NCBI GenBank assembly: GCA_030374805.1
Contig: JARGSG010000195.1
Location: forward strand, 558,001 to 622,000
Origin: Gracilaria gracilis
Taxonomy: Eukaryota > Rhodophyta > Florideophyceae > Gracilariales > Gracilariaceae
DNA length: 64,000 nt
Reading direction: 5' to 3'
Positions 55,405 through 64,000 of the stretch are shown here, one piece after another (the stretch's first letter is position 1; each line of letters opens with the position of its first letter). Made by a program: the position numbers and the translations under genes. The notes beneath the pieces are model-generated. The model worked only from the letters and a program-made list of their open reading frames with translations, did no database searches and was not told the origin of the DNA.

Positions 55405-56190
55405 TGCAGATTCAGTAATCCTTCATCAGCATTCTCTGCTCCAAAGCGTTCTCAACATGACCAACATGCCGGATGCAATCCAGACCCTACACCCCCTCTC
55501 TTTCGATCATTGTCTTTATGATGTTCGTCGCGTACAAATAGAAGAGGAGTCCTTGGCGATGCAGTCGGTTCCCTACCGTCCGGTTCTTGGATCTCTTTTG
55601 TACTTGAGTACGCGTACTAGACCCGAATCTGCACTGCTGTGTCGATGCTTGGAAAGTTTACTGCCTCACCGCTACCTTCCCACTGGCGCCGCATGAAACA
55701 ATTAATCCGATATCTCAAAGGTACTGTGGATTTTGGTTTGAAAGTTCCAAACCGTTGTGACTCGACTGTCGAAGTTTGAAGTGATGCCGACTGGGGTAGA
55801 GACCTAGATAACCGCCGCTCGAAGGGTGTTTCTACGTACCTATTACTCGGCGCTATAAGCTCCAAAGGTCAACGGCTCTCTCCACTGCTGAAGCAGAGTT
55901 TTACACTCTTTCTGAATGTATTAAGGATGTCAAATGGATGTGTAATTTCTTCAGGATCTTGGTTCTCCTTTACAGAAACCGGTTACTGTCTTTCAGGACA
56001 ACATTAGGGCAATGTATTGGTCGCAGGCCTCTCTTGGACTTCGTCGATTGATGCCCATTGATTTACGATATCATCACGTTTTAGACGCTGTGAAAGCTGG
56101 TGTAGTTTCTCTGTCTCATGTCTGTTCTGCAGAAAACCACGCTGATATCTTTACTAAGGCTTTGATTGGGGACTCGTTTGTCAGACATTG
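55405..56190 (+). pseudogene. Copia pol 3' part (end of RT and RNase H), second copia element
   Basis: SVILHQHSLLQSVLNMTNM and YRPVLGSLLYLSTRTRPE (RT end) in one phase; after a shift near 55650, HWRRMKQLIRYLKGTVDFGL, SDADWGRDLDNRRSKGVS, then EAEFYTLSECIKDVKWM and ENHADIFTKALIGDSFVRH before the stop. All are characteristic copia RNase H motifs. A polypurine tract CGAGGGGGAG lies directly before the 3' LTR. Confidence 0.85.
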
Positions 56191-56230
56191 AGAGGCTCTC
56201 TTGGTTGCTCCTTGGCAGTTCGAGGGGGAG

Positions 56231-56572
56231 TGTTAGAGCTATGCATTGTTGTACACCTGCATATGCCTCTCGTGCTTTCTGTTTGTATTCGTATCTTGCT
56301 CTCTCACATGCTCCCTGTTCGTATTTGTATTTTGTATTTGTTTACGATAACACATATATGCTCATCTCACGTGAGCACATATGTGAATCCCTCGATAGCT
56401 ATATTCGTCGCTATGTTGTTATAAGCGCTCACAACTCGTGTGGGAAGTTGAGATGTGCAGGCCCACTCAAAAAATTTTTTCTCTTCTTTGATAGTAACTG
56501 CAATGCACAACATGCATGTGAAGTGGCTGAGACGAAGGCGTTTCCACGTTATGCGCCCTCATTGCTATTCTA
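56231..56572 (+). repeat. 3' LTR of second copia element
   Basis: 342 bp, TG...TA ends, followed by the GTATC target duplication. Confidence 0.82.
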
Positions 56573-56577
56573 GTATC

Positions 56578-57689
56578 AGAGTACACCACTACCACCACAG
56601 CAGCCCCCCTTTATCTCGCACGCATCGTACTGGCTCCCATCCTATAATCACCTCTTGTAACTCCAGACCACCTCTCGCGTTGATATGGTAATTTCCTTCC
56701 AGACAACCAGCCTAACGAATTTCAACAGCTTGTTCGACAGTACAGTACAGTCCCCAATGTCATCTTTGGTGGCGTCATGGCCTTTCTGGGAAATTCTCGA
56801 GCTAGAAAACCTAACGGATGTGTTCATGTATCGCTCTCACACCATCAGCAAACGCTCACTCGATAGGAGCATTTGCACGGGGCGCATGCGGACGAAAGCA
56901 TGGGTCAGAGGGCCTTGTTATTCTTTCTAAGAAAGTGTCGTGAAACCAGAGATGAAACGCAAGCATCGTGTCCAGCAACTGCGCCTGCGGTATTTTGCCA
57001 TCCAGTGGATTTTACACTCAAACAAGGAAAGCTGACATATACTGTACTGTCTGTAATGCTTGTGAGCACAGCTGTCATCGATGAGCTTCAACGAGCGACG
57101 CCTTTGTTTTTGTTGTATCCAGCACAAGGCGTGCTCCAAGTACCTTTAGATTGGATCTCGCCGCACAAGAGCATGCGGGAATACATAAAAACGCGAAAAA
57201 AGAAGGCAGCAAAAGCGCAGGTTGATTCAATAGTGAGTGAGTGCAGTGTATACTAAGATACATCTAGAATCCGAAAAGCTTCATGCGTACATAACTGCCC
57301 ACAGTTCCCGGGGAACTACAACGTTTCCGTTTTCGTATAAAATATGAGCTAGGAATGCATTCAAATATCAATCCAGTATACTTTGGAGCTATTTGCGCAT
57401 TAAGGATATAAGTTAATAAAATTCTTGCGTTATATAAAAACTTGCTGTTTATGCTTTTCGAGAAAACAAAGGATGCCCAAAAATTCAAAAGGTTCCTTCT
57501 TCCATTAGAGAATAAACTTTTCTTAGAACAGAGTGGTTGAAGAAGAATGAAAATCAAAGAATACGTTAACATAAAATCAAGGCTTCTATAATTGTTCATT
57601 TAAAATGAAAACGGTATGATCTGAACTTCAGTGGAGGAAAGATACTTAGCGTTGTGGGAAAAGCTTTTTTTTCACCGAATAGATGTTTT
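56578..57689. other. Unassigned region
   Basis: A 127-codon plus frame ending at 57256 has no recognised motif. AT-rich after 57300. Confidence 0.35.
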
Positions 57690-58610
57690 TTAAACAAAGG
57701 TTGCCCCGGATGAATCTCGGCGTGGACAATGTTTCCCACAGCCAAAAAAACATGTAGACTGAAGAGCTAAGTTGTGTCTAAATTTGGAGCCAAGAGCTCT
57801 AAACGTTTTCATGCGACGGTTAAACTTTTCATGCTGAGCTCGAACGTTTCTGTGTATATGTTTGGAAAAGCTTCCCAGACTTCTTGGTGTAACGCATTGG
57901 GAGCCCAAATACACATTATCGGCTATAACCCTTTCATGCTTTCCTAGACAGTTTTTCAATCCTTATCTAAATATTTTGAGATTGTTAGAAGAACCACATG
58001 AAAATGGGCCATTGAATCATATTATTTGTCCAAGTTTTGGCATCCAGTCCAATTTCGTAACGGAGTCCAGGGTCTTTAAATTTGTGAGAATACCATTTCT
58101 TATTGAACGGTGATGGTTCCTGTACAGGAAAATCTACTCCGTCAACTGATGTTACGAGCGTTCGAACAGCAGAAACCGAACGGCTTTTGAAGGAGATCTT
58201 CTGCAATGTAAGAATTTATACCATCGTAGCTGTAAAATTATAATGAAGCGTACGAGTTTGTGGTGAGATATGGCTCGTAGAACTACCCAAGTGCATTTTC
58301 GGAAGGTCTTCTCGTCCGAGTTGGTGAGCATCGCATTTACGGACTGGAAAGAATAGTTCTTCAAAAACAGTATGGCCCATAGAAAGTGGCATGGCTGGCA
58401 AATGTCCAGTAGAGAACAATCTATTTTGTTCAATATGAAGGAACAAACTTCTGGCGTTGCCCCAAATAGAGCTCCAAATCGTCGCGTTCTTACAATAACA
58501 CTTAGTCCGAGACTACGGCACAGAATAGATTCCGCATCGCCCGTGAACGTTAAAAAAAAAGTCTTCATCCTTTGGCACATTAGTTTCCCTGCAAGCACTT
58601 TTAACACAGT
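57690..58610 (-). pseudogene. PIF/Harbinger-type transposase, degenerate
   Basis: Three minus-strand segments in order. 58607-58152: FGALFGATPEVCSFILNKID, FLWAILFLKNYS, DEKTFRKCTWVVLRAI. 58206-57985: SVDGVDFPVQEPSPFNKKWY, SHKFKDPGLRYEIGLDAKT. 57959-57690, preceded by GPFSCGSSNNLKIFR: HERVIADNVYLGSQ, VRAQHEKFNRRMKTFRALGS. These match the Harbinger DDE_Tnp_4-like order (D in the VDG block, D in ADNxY, E in RAxHE). Frameshifts between segments make it non-functional. Confidence 0.8.
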
Positions 58611-59646
58611 TTGTCGGTCCGCAGTACTATAAATACCTAATACGCACTAAAGTTGGTGTGAAGATGTTGGGAAATAATTGTTCCCGGATCACAGAAGACG
58701 AGAGCAGTTGTTCCGCTGTAATGAGCCGGTTACGAAACTTTTAAATGCTTCAACGACTGGGGAAATAATGAGAATAGCTCATAATTGAAATACAACCCTT
58801 TCCCAACGTTTCCTACAATTATAGTCAGATACGTAGTTCACGACTGTCATTATTTACACTGTTGCACATATGCGTCAATGTAAATATCAGTATACGCGAA
58901 CGGCAAGATGCAGTACGATGACAACATGTGTCGCGACAGCCGTGATGGGGGCCTTTCTCTTTTGAATTGTTTTAATTAAACACCGTTGTAAAAACATTTC
59001 TTCTCTTGAAGCTCTGCAAAAAGTCATTGTAAGTTTCTTCAATAAATACACACGCCACGAAATCCATGGCCAGCATCGCAATCAGAAGGACACGAGACGC
59101 TGTCTTCCTCTGTTTTAAGTTTCTGTTTCTTCGACAAGAATTCTTCTAAACCTCATATACGCAAAAAATGTAATGGGGATAAGTTCTTGTTGTCTTATAC
59201 ATACATGTCTTTTAAGTTGACAATTTGAGACCCAGAGCGTAAGAAGAAAAGACAGAAGAAACAAAATTAAAATCCCGTATGCCGAAGCCGTAAAACGCTA
59301 CATTGAAAACGTGAAACTTTCACGTTTTTAGCTTTAGCTTATGAAAAGTAAAGTAAAATATCTTGGAAACCCTCTGTCTTATTCTTTTCAATTGATTACT
59401 ACGAAAAGATGTTTACAGTGGCGTTATATTTGTCGAAGTGTGTGAAGCACACCGCAACTACCTGAAGAATTATTTGGAACCTGAAGTTCAACGCCCTCCT
59501 TGAGGGATTCCCGCGACTTAGTTATTTTCCGACCTGTCGGCTGCGTTAATTATGAGTACATAAGATGGCCACGTTGGTGGATGGAACACGTGGGACACGG
59601 CAGAGTCCAGGAGGTTGGCACAGCATTGCTGGTCATTCTGCACCCT
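58611..59646. other. Unassigned AT-rich region
   Basis: No gene or repeat that I can support. Confidence 0.4.
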
Positions 59647-59647
59647 T

Positions 59648-59872
59648 TATGGGAGTATTCTAGATTATTATAGTATATGCCGTACAGTACGGGAGGTTAG
59701 CTACACACTATATAGTGTCGGGGCAACTGGTCCCCGCCATTAAATAAATCTCCCCAACCAGCGTTGGTTCTAGACTCTTCGCCTTTGGCGGTATTCAACT
59801 CCTTTCTCGGAGGGATATCCCGTAGCATACGGACCGTCTATCCGCCCTGCGTCAACCAAACAAACCCAATTG
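59648..59872 (+). repeat. Possible solo LTR or LTR fragment
   Basis: GGGAGTATT occurs at about 59649 and again at about 59874. Between them are a TATA-like ACTATATAG and a CATTAAATAAAT polyadenylation-like signal, as in LTRs. No clear target duplication. Low confidence. Confidence 0.25.
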
Positions 59873-60199
59873 TGGGAGTATTACACCACTCTTTGTCGCG
59901 TTCGCCTTGTATAAGGATTTGTCCGGCTTTGCCGTCTCTCTCCGTCACTCTCGTGACTTCTCCTTTCTTTTTTTCCCCTTTTCGGGTTGTTCTCTACGAC
60001 CCGCGGCTCATGCTGACACCTGTCTACAATTGCCACCCCTGTGGAACATCGCCTCATCTGAAGATACGCACGCACCGTTTACACGGATTCCAGCTTCTGG
60101 TTTACTTTCCTACGCCCGGCGTGAAGGGTGGCCTCGGCCTTACAAACCGACTCCGCCGTGTCATCCCTGGAAGAGCTTTGCTACTGTGCTGGCTCGCCT

Positions 60200-60907
60200 G
60201 AGGAAGATCTCGAACGTCTTCGTGGTTCTTTCTCCATTGGGTCATTGCACTACAATTCAAGTATCATTACCGTTTGCTTTTGGAGAAAATGTATTTTTCA
60301 AGTCGTAGAGCTCGCAAGCCATTAGATGAGTTCGATGCGTCCCAAGTTATTTCAAGAGCGTACAACACGAGCATCACTCGAAAGAATATTGACGACGCTT
60401 TCGCAAAAACTAGACTGTACTTGTTTGATGGCTGCCACCTGTCTGCCCAGGCAAGACCGTACGGTTTCGATGAATCTCATAGGTTTGCGAGCATAGATGA
60501 AATGGTTGCGATGATGGATGAAAAAAGAAAAAACGATCGGCGACATCGCAGAGAATGTGCAGGTACATCCGTCTGGTTTTCTGCACACTAATTCTGGCCC
60601 CGTTCTAACCTCTGATGCCGCCATTGGTCTACTGCCACTTCATGAAGGTAGAAAAGAAAAGTCGCGTAATGTTCTCTGGGCATTGCTTGCCGAGGAAAAA
60701 CGCGCGTTGGCGGAGAAGAAAGATAAAGCCGTTCAATGCGGTTATACTTGGAAAATGCTGCTGCATGTTGTTGTGTTTCGCTACATGGAGAGGCATTTAG
60801 CTTGTTTTGGACTGTGCCAGTTCGACAAGCCATCGCCAAAAGTAACGCGCCGAAGCAGTGCATTGAACATGGGGAAGGTTTGTAGGGAGACTTTTACGGG
60901 CTTGTGA
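60200..60907 (+). pseudogene. Pogo/jerky-like (DDE_1) transposase, C-terminal remnant
   Basis: LPFAFGENVFFK followed after a shift by RRARKPLDEFDASQVISRAY, TSITRKNIDDAFAKTRLYLF, the ...(S)..NI..AF..TGL.PF... ending typical of CENP-B/pogo/jerky transposases. A second frame, 60518-60907, carries the C-terminal tail. The catalytic core upstream is not recognisable. Confidence 0.45.
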
Positions 60908-61859
60908 ATGAGTGCGGCCGACGGTCTGGATGGTCAGAGTTTTACGCAATTCTGATTTGCGTTTTTTTAAAAATGTATGAGTAGTTAAAGCGTTTTAGTT
61001 GGGAGCATGAGGGGTATAAATAGAAATGTATGCGTGTTTGTTCCAAACTTCTTGTGGTTGCAATTTTTTGTGGAACAGATTTTTTTTGTTGTTTCCTCGG
61101 CCTTTGGTTCCACTCCACTCGGATATCTACCTAATACTCGAACGGAAAGGCAGAATAAGGAACTTTAACCATTTTGGCACTGAAACCTATAATGTCTACA
61201 ATCATAGACATAGGCAAGAAGCAATCGTGTGCGTCGAAGTGCTTCGAGCGTGTGGCTGTGAATGTCGAACAATATGATTGAAAATTGCGTTTCAATCAAT
61301 CATCTTGGAAGGCGCATTATATGTGCTTCCAATGAAAGCTTAGCAAACCAAGCGCATGTTAGTGTTGTGCGCCTCGGTGCCCAACTCGGGACCTCGGACG
61401 CGCTCTCAAATCTTGACGTAGAGCAGCAGTACGTTGCTTCGGAAAGAAAGTTCTATACATGGCTGTGACCTCCCGCGCACTGAGCATTTCATGAAGAGCA
61501 AATTGTCTGCCACGAAATCCCTTTCAGACCTTTTGGACTTCTAAAAAAACGGAGCCCGTTCAGAATTGGTCTAGTGGTTCGCGTTCTGTTGCAATGCTCT
61601 GAAAACAAGAAGACCATTACAAAGGCCAAGGACGGATTTGCGCTTGTGAAACAACTACTGCAATACGCACGCTACATCGAGGAGATTGCGGCCGCATTTC
61701 TGAAACGAACAGTACTCTCTGCTTCGCATAAGTCAATTCGCATTGTTCTGCGGGTCTATAGCTTCTTTTTGAGAGCAAAGACGAACTTGACTCACTGTTT
61801 CCACGGGAGCTGTCGGCGCAGGAAGCCAATCATCGTGATTTGTGGGAAAAAGTGCTAGT
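60908..61859. other. Unassigned region upstream of the companion ORF
   Basis: Short plus frames at 61026-61277, 61262-61468 and 61574-61858 have no motifs. It may hold the promoter or 5' exons of the next ORF. Confidence 0.35.
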
Positions 61860-62387
61860 ATGGAAGCAGAGCATCCCAACGAAGGACAGTGGAAGACATT
61901 GGGAGCCGCTGAAAACTCTTCAGTTCTACAGTCTACACCGCATAAATCAGTAGACGGTGGACAAAAATATTTGCTCTCTACAAACGTTTCGCCACATGCT
62001 GCTCCTTGGAACACTGCAGCTCGAATTCTGGAGGGAGGCCAGAAGAAATCAACACCTGATAGTGATGCTTCCACTACTCACAGCAAAGTGCTGAATCTCA
62101 CAGTACATAATGAAGACGTTGCTTGCAGGCGTTGCGGAGGGAATCCTTGTTATTGGGTTCAGGTCGGCACAACAATACTGGAAAAGACAACTGAACAGTT
62201 TTCCCTTACTCAGGACTTCACATCCACCAATGAGCTTCGAGAATTCGCGTATAAGGCGTATATTCACGAGCGGCATGGAATACTCGGCAAACATAACCGC
62301 ATTCAATTACCTCATTGCGCTCTTGAAGGTATTCGCTCAACTTGGCCGGGTGAAATGGGATCATATATGGGATACAAATTGGAGTGA
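61860..62387 (+). CDS. Small Cys-containing ORF convergent with piggyBac transposase
   Basis: 175 residues from ATG 61860 (MEAEHPNEGQ). N-terminal half Ser/Thr-rich and probably disordered. C-terminal half compact: ACRRCGGNPCYWVQVGTTIL, then LREFAYKAYIHERHGILGKH, RIQLPHCALEGIRSTWPGEM and a final YMGYKLE. The CxxC...PCxW...G.LG...R...P.C...IR..(W/F)P...G patterning looks like a real folded domain; I recall similar short ORFs beside transposons in algae and oomycetes, but cannot name a family. The stop lies 6 bp from the end of the transposase ORF on the other strand, so the two are probably tail-to-tail genes of one element. Confidence 0.5.
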   Translation: MEAEHPNEGQWKTLGAAENSSVLQSTPHKSVDGGQKYLLSTNVSPHAAPWNTAARILEGGQKKSTPDSDASTTHSKVLNLTVHNEDVACRRCGGNPCYWVQVGTTILEKTTEQFSLTQDFTSTNELREFAYKAYIHERHGILGKHNRIQLPHCALEGIRSTWPGEMGSYMGYKLE

Positions 62388-62393
62388 AAACGT

Positions 62394-63962
62394 TTACTTC
62401 ATGAACAAAAGCTTCGCTGTAGCCAGAGTGGTGGTTGCTTTGTTTGGTCTAATTCGATGCGGTTTCGAGCTTAGCTTCTTCTCTGCCGATTGGATAAAAT
62501 TATACACTTTAAAACGTATGCGTTTCAACTGTTCCGTATTGTGATAAAAGGCAAAGCAGTTGACATGAAAACCACGACGACAAGCACTGCAGGAATACTT
62601 TGTATACCCTCCACGCCGAGAGTTGGAGAAAAGACGACACAAAACGCAGTGGACACTCTTGCGTTCCACAGTTTCGAGCAGGACGTGTGTTTGTTCGGCC
62701 GAGGCGTCTTGGTTACCAACTCTTCCGTTCGTGGACCTTGTGTCGGTGATGGTGCAGAGAGATGCCCTTCGTTGTTTATACTCTATGTGATCGCTCACCA
62801 ATTGCAATATTGTACGCTGCTTCATCGCTTCCAAACCAAAAAGTTTTTCTCCCGGCGCTGTGATGGCATTCAGCAGAGCATGGGAGTTGAGAATGCTGGC
62901 GTCAAGAATAAAGGTGAGTATGCTCATCGTGACTCTCCTCTCTTTTCTGACAGTAGCCGACGTAGACTGGAACTGATCAAACCGCTCTGCACCGTTCATG
63001 AAAAGATTGTATGCTACTATAAGCGCTGGCACGTGCATGGTACTCCGTTGGAAGGACTCGTTTCCAATCCAGCGGCGTAATGGTGCCAGGCCGTTCACAC
63101 ACGTTATCGTGTGATTATCAGGTGCATGGATTCTGTTGGTTGGGGTGCCAGCTAGATCATTGGAATAGAAAGTAGCTACAGAGCGGTTTCGGAATACAAG
63201 AAAGCCAGTTTTCTCCGCAATATTCATTGGGTCATTCTTTGTCGTACCTTTGTTGTATACCTGCAACAAGCGCCAATCTCCCCGCGTCGCGTACTTCAAG
63301 GACTGAATTGCTTCTCTCAGTGCCTCTCTGTTCACTTCATGAACGATGTTGAATCGTACTGTCCCCAGCACCTTGCAGTCATCGTCGCTAAGAGCACTAA
63401 GTTTTCTTGCTAATATATGCCTCGTGTAGAAATTTTCCATCACCATAAGTCTCTCAGGGCTAGGCACGGCATGCAAGTATGTCTGGTGGGCCATTTGTGC
63501 ACACCAAAGCGCAGAAGCCGAAGATTTGGGTAGTAGCGAGCCATTGCCTTTACGCTCCACTGCGCCTCGTACACCGCGAAACACATTCGTATACCTCTGA
63601 ACCGGAGCATGCCCAGTTTTATTTCCAGATCCATTGTCTTGGAAATTATGTAAGTACGCATGAGCCCATCCAACAACGGCAGAGAACCTGATTCCAAACT
63701 TTATGGGTTTGGACTTCATGTACGACCGAGCACCTGTTTGTTCCTTGCAACGAATAGTGTTTTCGTCTAGAGAGCTGACACCAACTAGAACGGCAAGAGT
63801 GGCAGCATTTCTTTCGAAATGTTGCAGAATCTGTCTGCCGTGCCAAAGAGGATCAACAGCAGCAACATCCGGATCATACGAAGGATAAAGTCTCAAGGCA
63901 GAACGAATGTGTAGAAACGCTTCACGTCCCATTACGTTCTTGAAAAAAGAAATACCCAACAA
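62394..63962 (-). CDS. piggyBac-type transposase, N-terminally truncated, unusual catalytic residues
   Basis: A 522-codon open frame starting after a TAA at 63966-63968; there is no ATG until MGREAFLHI (codon 11). That motif normally lies 100 or more residues into piggyBac proteins, so the N-terminus is missing or in another exon. DDE_Tnp_1_7 features: LDEN (Asp66), KSKPIKFGIRF, LMVMENFYTRHILARKL (Glu176 where the family has Asp of the DN pair), LGTVRFN, ATFYSNDL, AYNLFMNGAERFDQF (Glu326 where the family has the third catalytic Asp; Asp329 follows), and a C-terminal Cys/His-rich domain HCVLC...YSCSACRRGFHVNC. The rest of the frame is unbroken. Confidence 0.8.
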   Translation of the reverse strand: MLGISFFKNVMGREAFLHIRSALRLYPSYDPDVAAVDPLWHGRQILQHFERNAATLAVLVGVSSLDENTIRCKEQTGARSYMKSKPIKFGIRFSAVVGWAHAYLHNFQDNGSGNKTGHAPVQRYTNVFRGVRGAVERKGNGSLLPKSSASALWCAQMAHQTYLHAVPSPERLMVMENFYTRHILARKLSALSDDDCKVLGTVRFNIVHEVNREALREAIQSLKYATRGDWRLLQVYNKGTTKNDPMNIAEKTGFLVFRNRSVATFYSNDLAGTPTNRIHAPDNHTITCVNGLAPLRRWIGNESFQRSTMHVPALIVAYNLFMNGAERFDQFQSTSATVRKERRVTMSILTFILDASILNSHALLNAITAPGEKLFGLEAMKQRTILQLVSDHIEYKQRRASLCTITDTRSTNGRVGNQDASAEQTHVLLETVERKSVHCVLCRLFSNSRRGGYTKYSCSACRRGFHVNCFAFYHNTEQLKRIRFKVYNFIQSAEKKLSSKPHRIRPNKATTTLATAKLLFMK

Positions 63963-64000
63963 GTCTTAGGTGCACCTGTAGTCTCTGAACTGATTCAAGC

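Larger units (their letters stand above)
43374..56572 (+). mobile_element. Second copia-like element, composite: its interior replaced by transposon copy 2
   Basis: LTR sequence starts at 43374 (TGTTAGAGC) and again at 56231. GTATC precedes the first (43369-43373) and follows the second (56573-56577), an exact 5-bp target duplication, so both LTRs belong to one insertion. The left LTR stops at about 43636, where the large transposon begins; on its far side (about 55400) the copia sequence resumes within pol. The end of the 5' LTR, all of gag and most of pol are therefore missing. Confidence 0.82.

Noticed and set aside
56573-56590. GTATCAGAG after the right LTR looked like a tRNA-Met primer-binding site, implying a second element downstream
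   Set aside because: GTATC also precedes the left LTR at 43369-43373, so it is the target duplication. No gag-like frame follows.
1-64000. CRISPR arrays, bacterial operons or ribosome-binding sites
   Set aside because: No regular direct-repeat/spacer arrays; gene content, introns and transposon classes are eukaryotic.

Overview
The window is nuclear DNA of a eukaryote. Its few host genes are long single-exon reading frames, and most of the rest is broken transposons. A CpcT/CpeT-like phycobiliprotein-lyase candidate, a SOUL heme-binding protein with a plastid-type leader, a plant SOS1-like Na+/H+ antiporter with a cyclic-nucleotide-binding-like tail, and near-intronless genes beside nested LTR elements together suggest a red alga (florideophyte-like). 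This is inferred from gene content only.

Host genes occupy 1-10.7 kb: a SOUL protein (left-truncated, minus), an SOS1-like antiporter (minus), TCF25 (plus), the CpcT-like protein (minus) and one hypothetical ORF. From 11 kb onward nearly everything recognisable is mobile: a dead DD34E Tc1-like transposase (11.0-12.0 kb); a Ulp1-type protease fused to a FAR1-like zinc finger (12.8-15.1 kb); a large DNA transposon, copy 1 (about 15.3-26.0 kb); tandem repeats and orphan ORFs (26-28.3 kb); gag-like debris (28.9-30.0 kb); a glutathione peroxidase pseudogene (32.6-32.9 kb); a complete but dead copia-like element with exact 5-bp target duplications and an antisense reading frame (35.07-42.61 kb); a second copia element (43.37-56.57 kb) whose interior is replaced by copy 2 of the large transposon; a Harbinger relic (57.7-58.6 kb); a pogo/jerky-like relic (60.2-60.9 kb); and a piggyBac-type transposase convergent with a small companion ORF (61.9-64 kb).

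The most interesting system is the 10-11.7 kb transposon present twice. Each copy has three genes in the same layout. Gene A (plus) is a Plavaka/CACTA-like transposase with an N-terminal C2HC finger. Gene B (minus) is an unrecognised coiled-coil protein. Gene C (minus) is about 1,000 residues: a novel N-terminal region, a circularly permuted (beta-class) DNA amino-methyltransferase with DPPY and FAG(S/T)F motifs, and a C-terminal SET-like domain. Each copy ends in a pair of near-perfect 72-74 bp palindromes. A DNA methyltransferase joined to a SET domain inside a DNA transposon suggests an element that writes epigenetic marks on itself or its host. Both copies carry stops and frameshifts at different sites, so an active relative probably exists elsewhere in the genome.

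Two 419-bp MITEs with 3-bp target duplications are also present, one inside the copy-2 transposase gene and one just upstream of the copy-2 methyltransferase gene. Calls rest on reading motifs by eye; no database search was possible.
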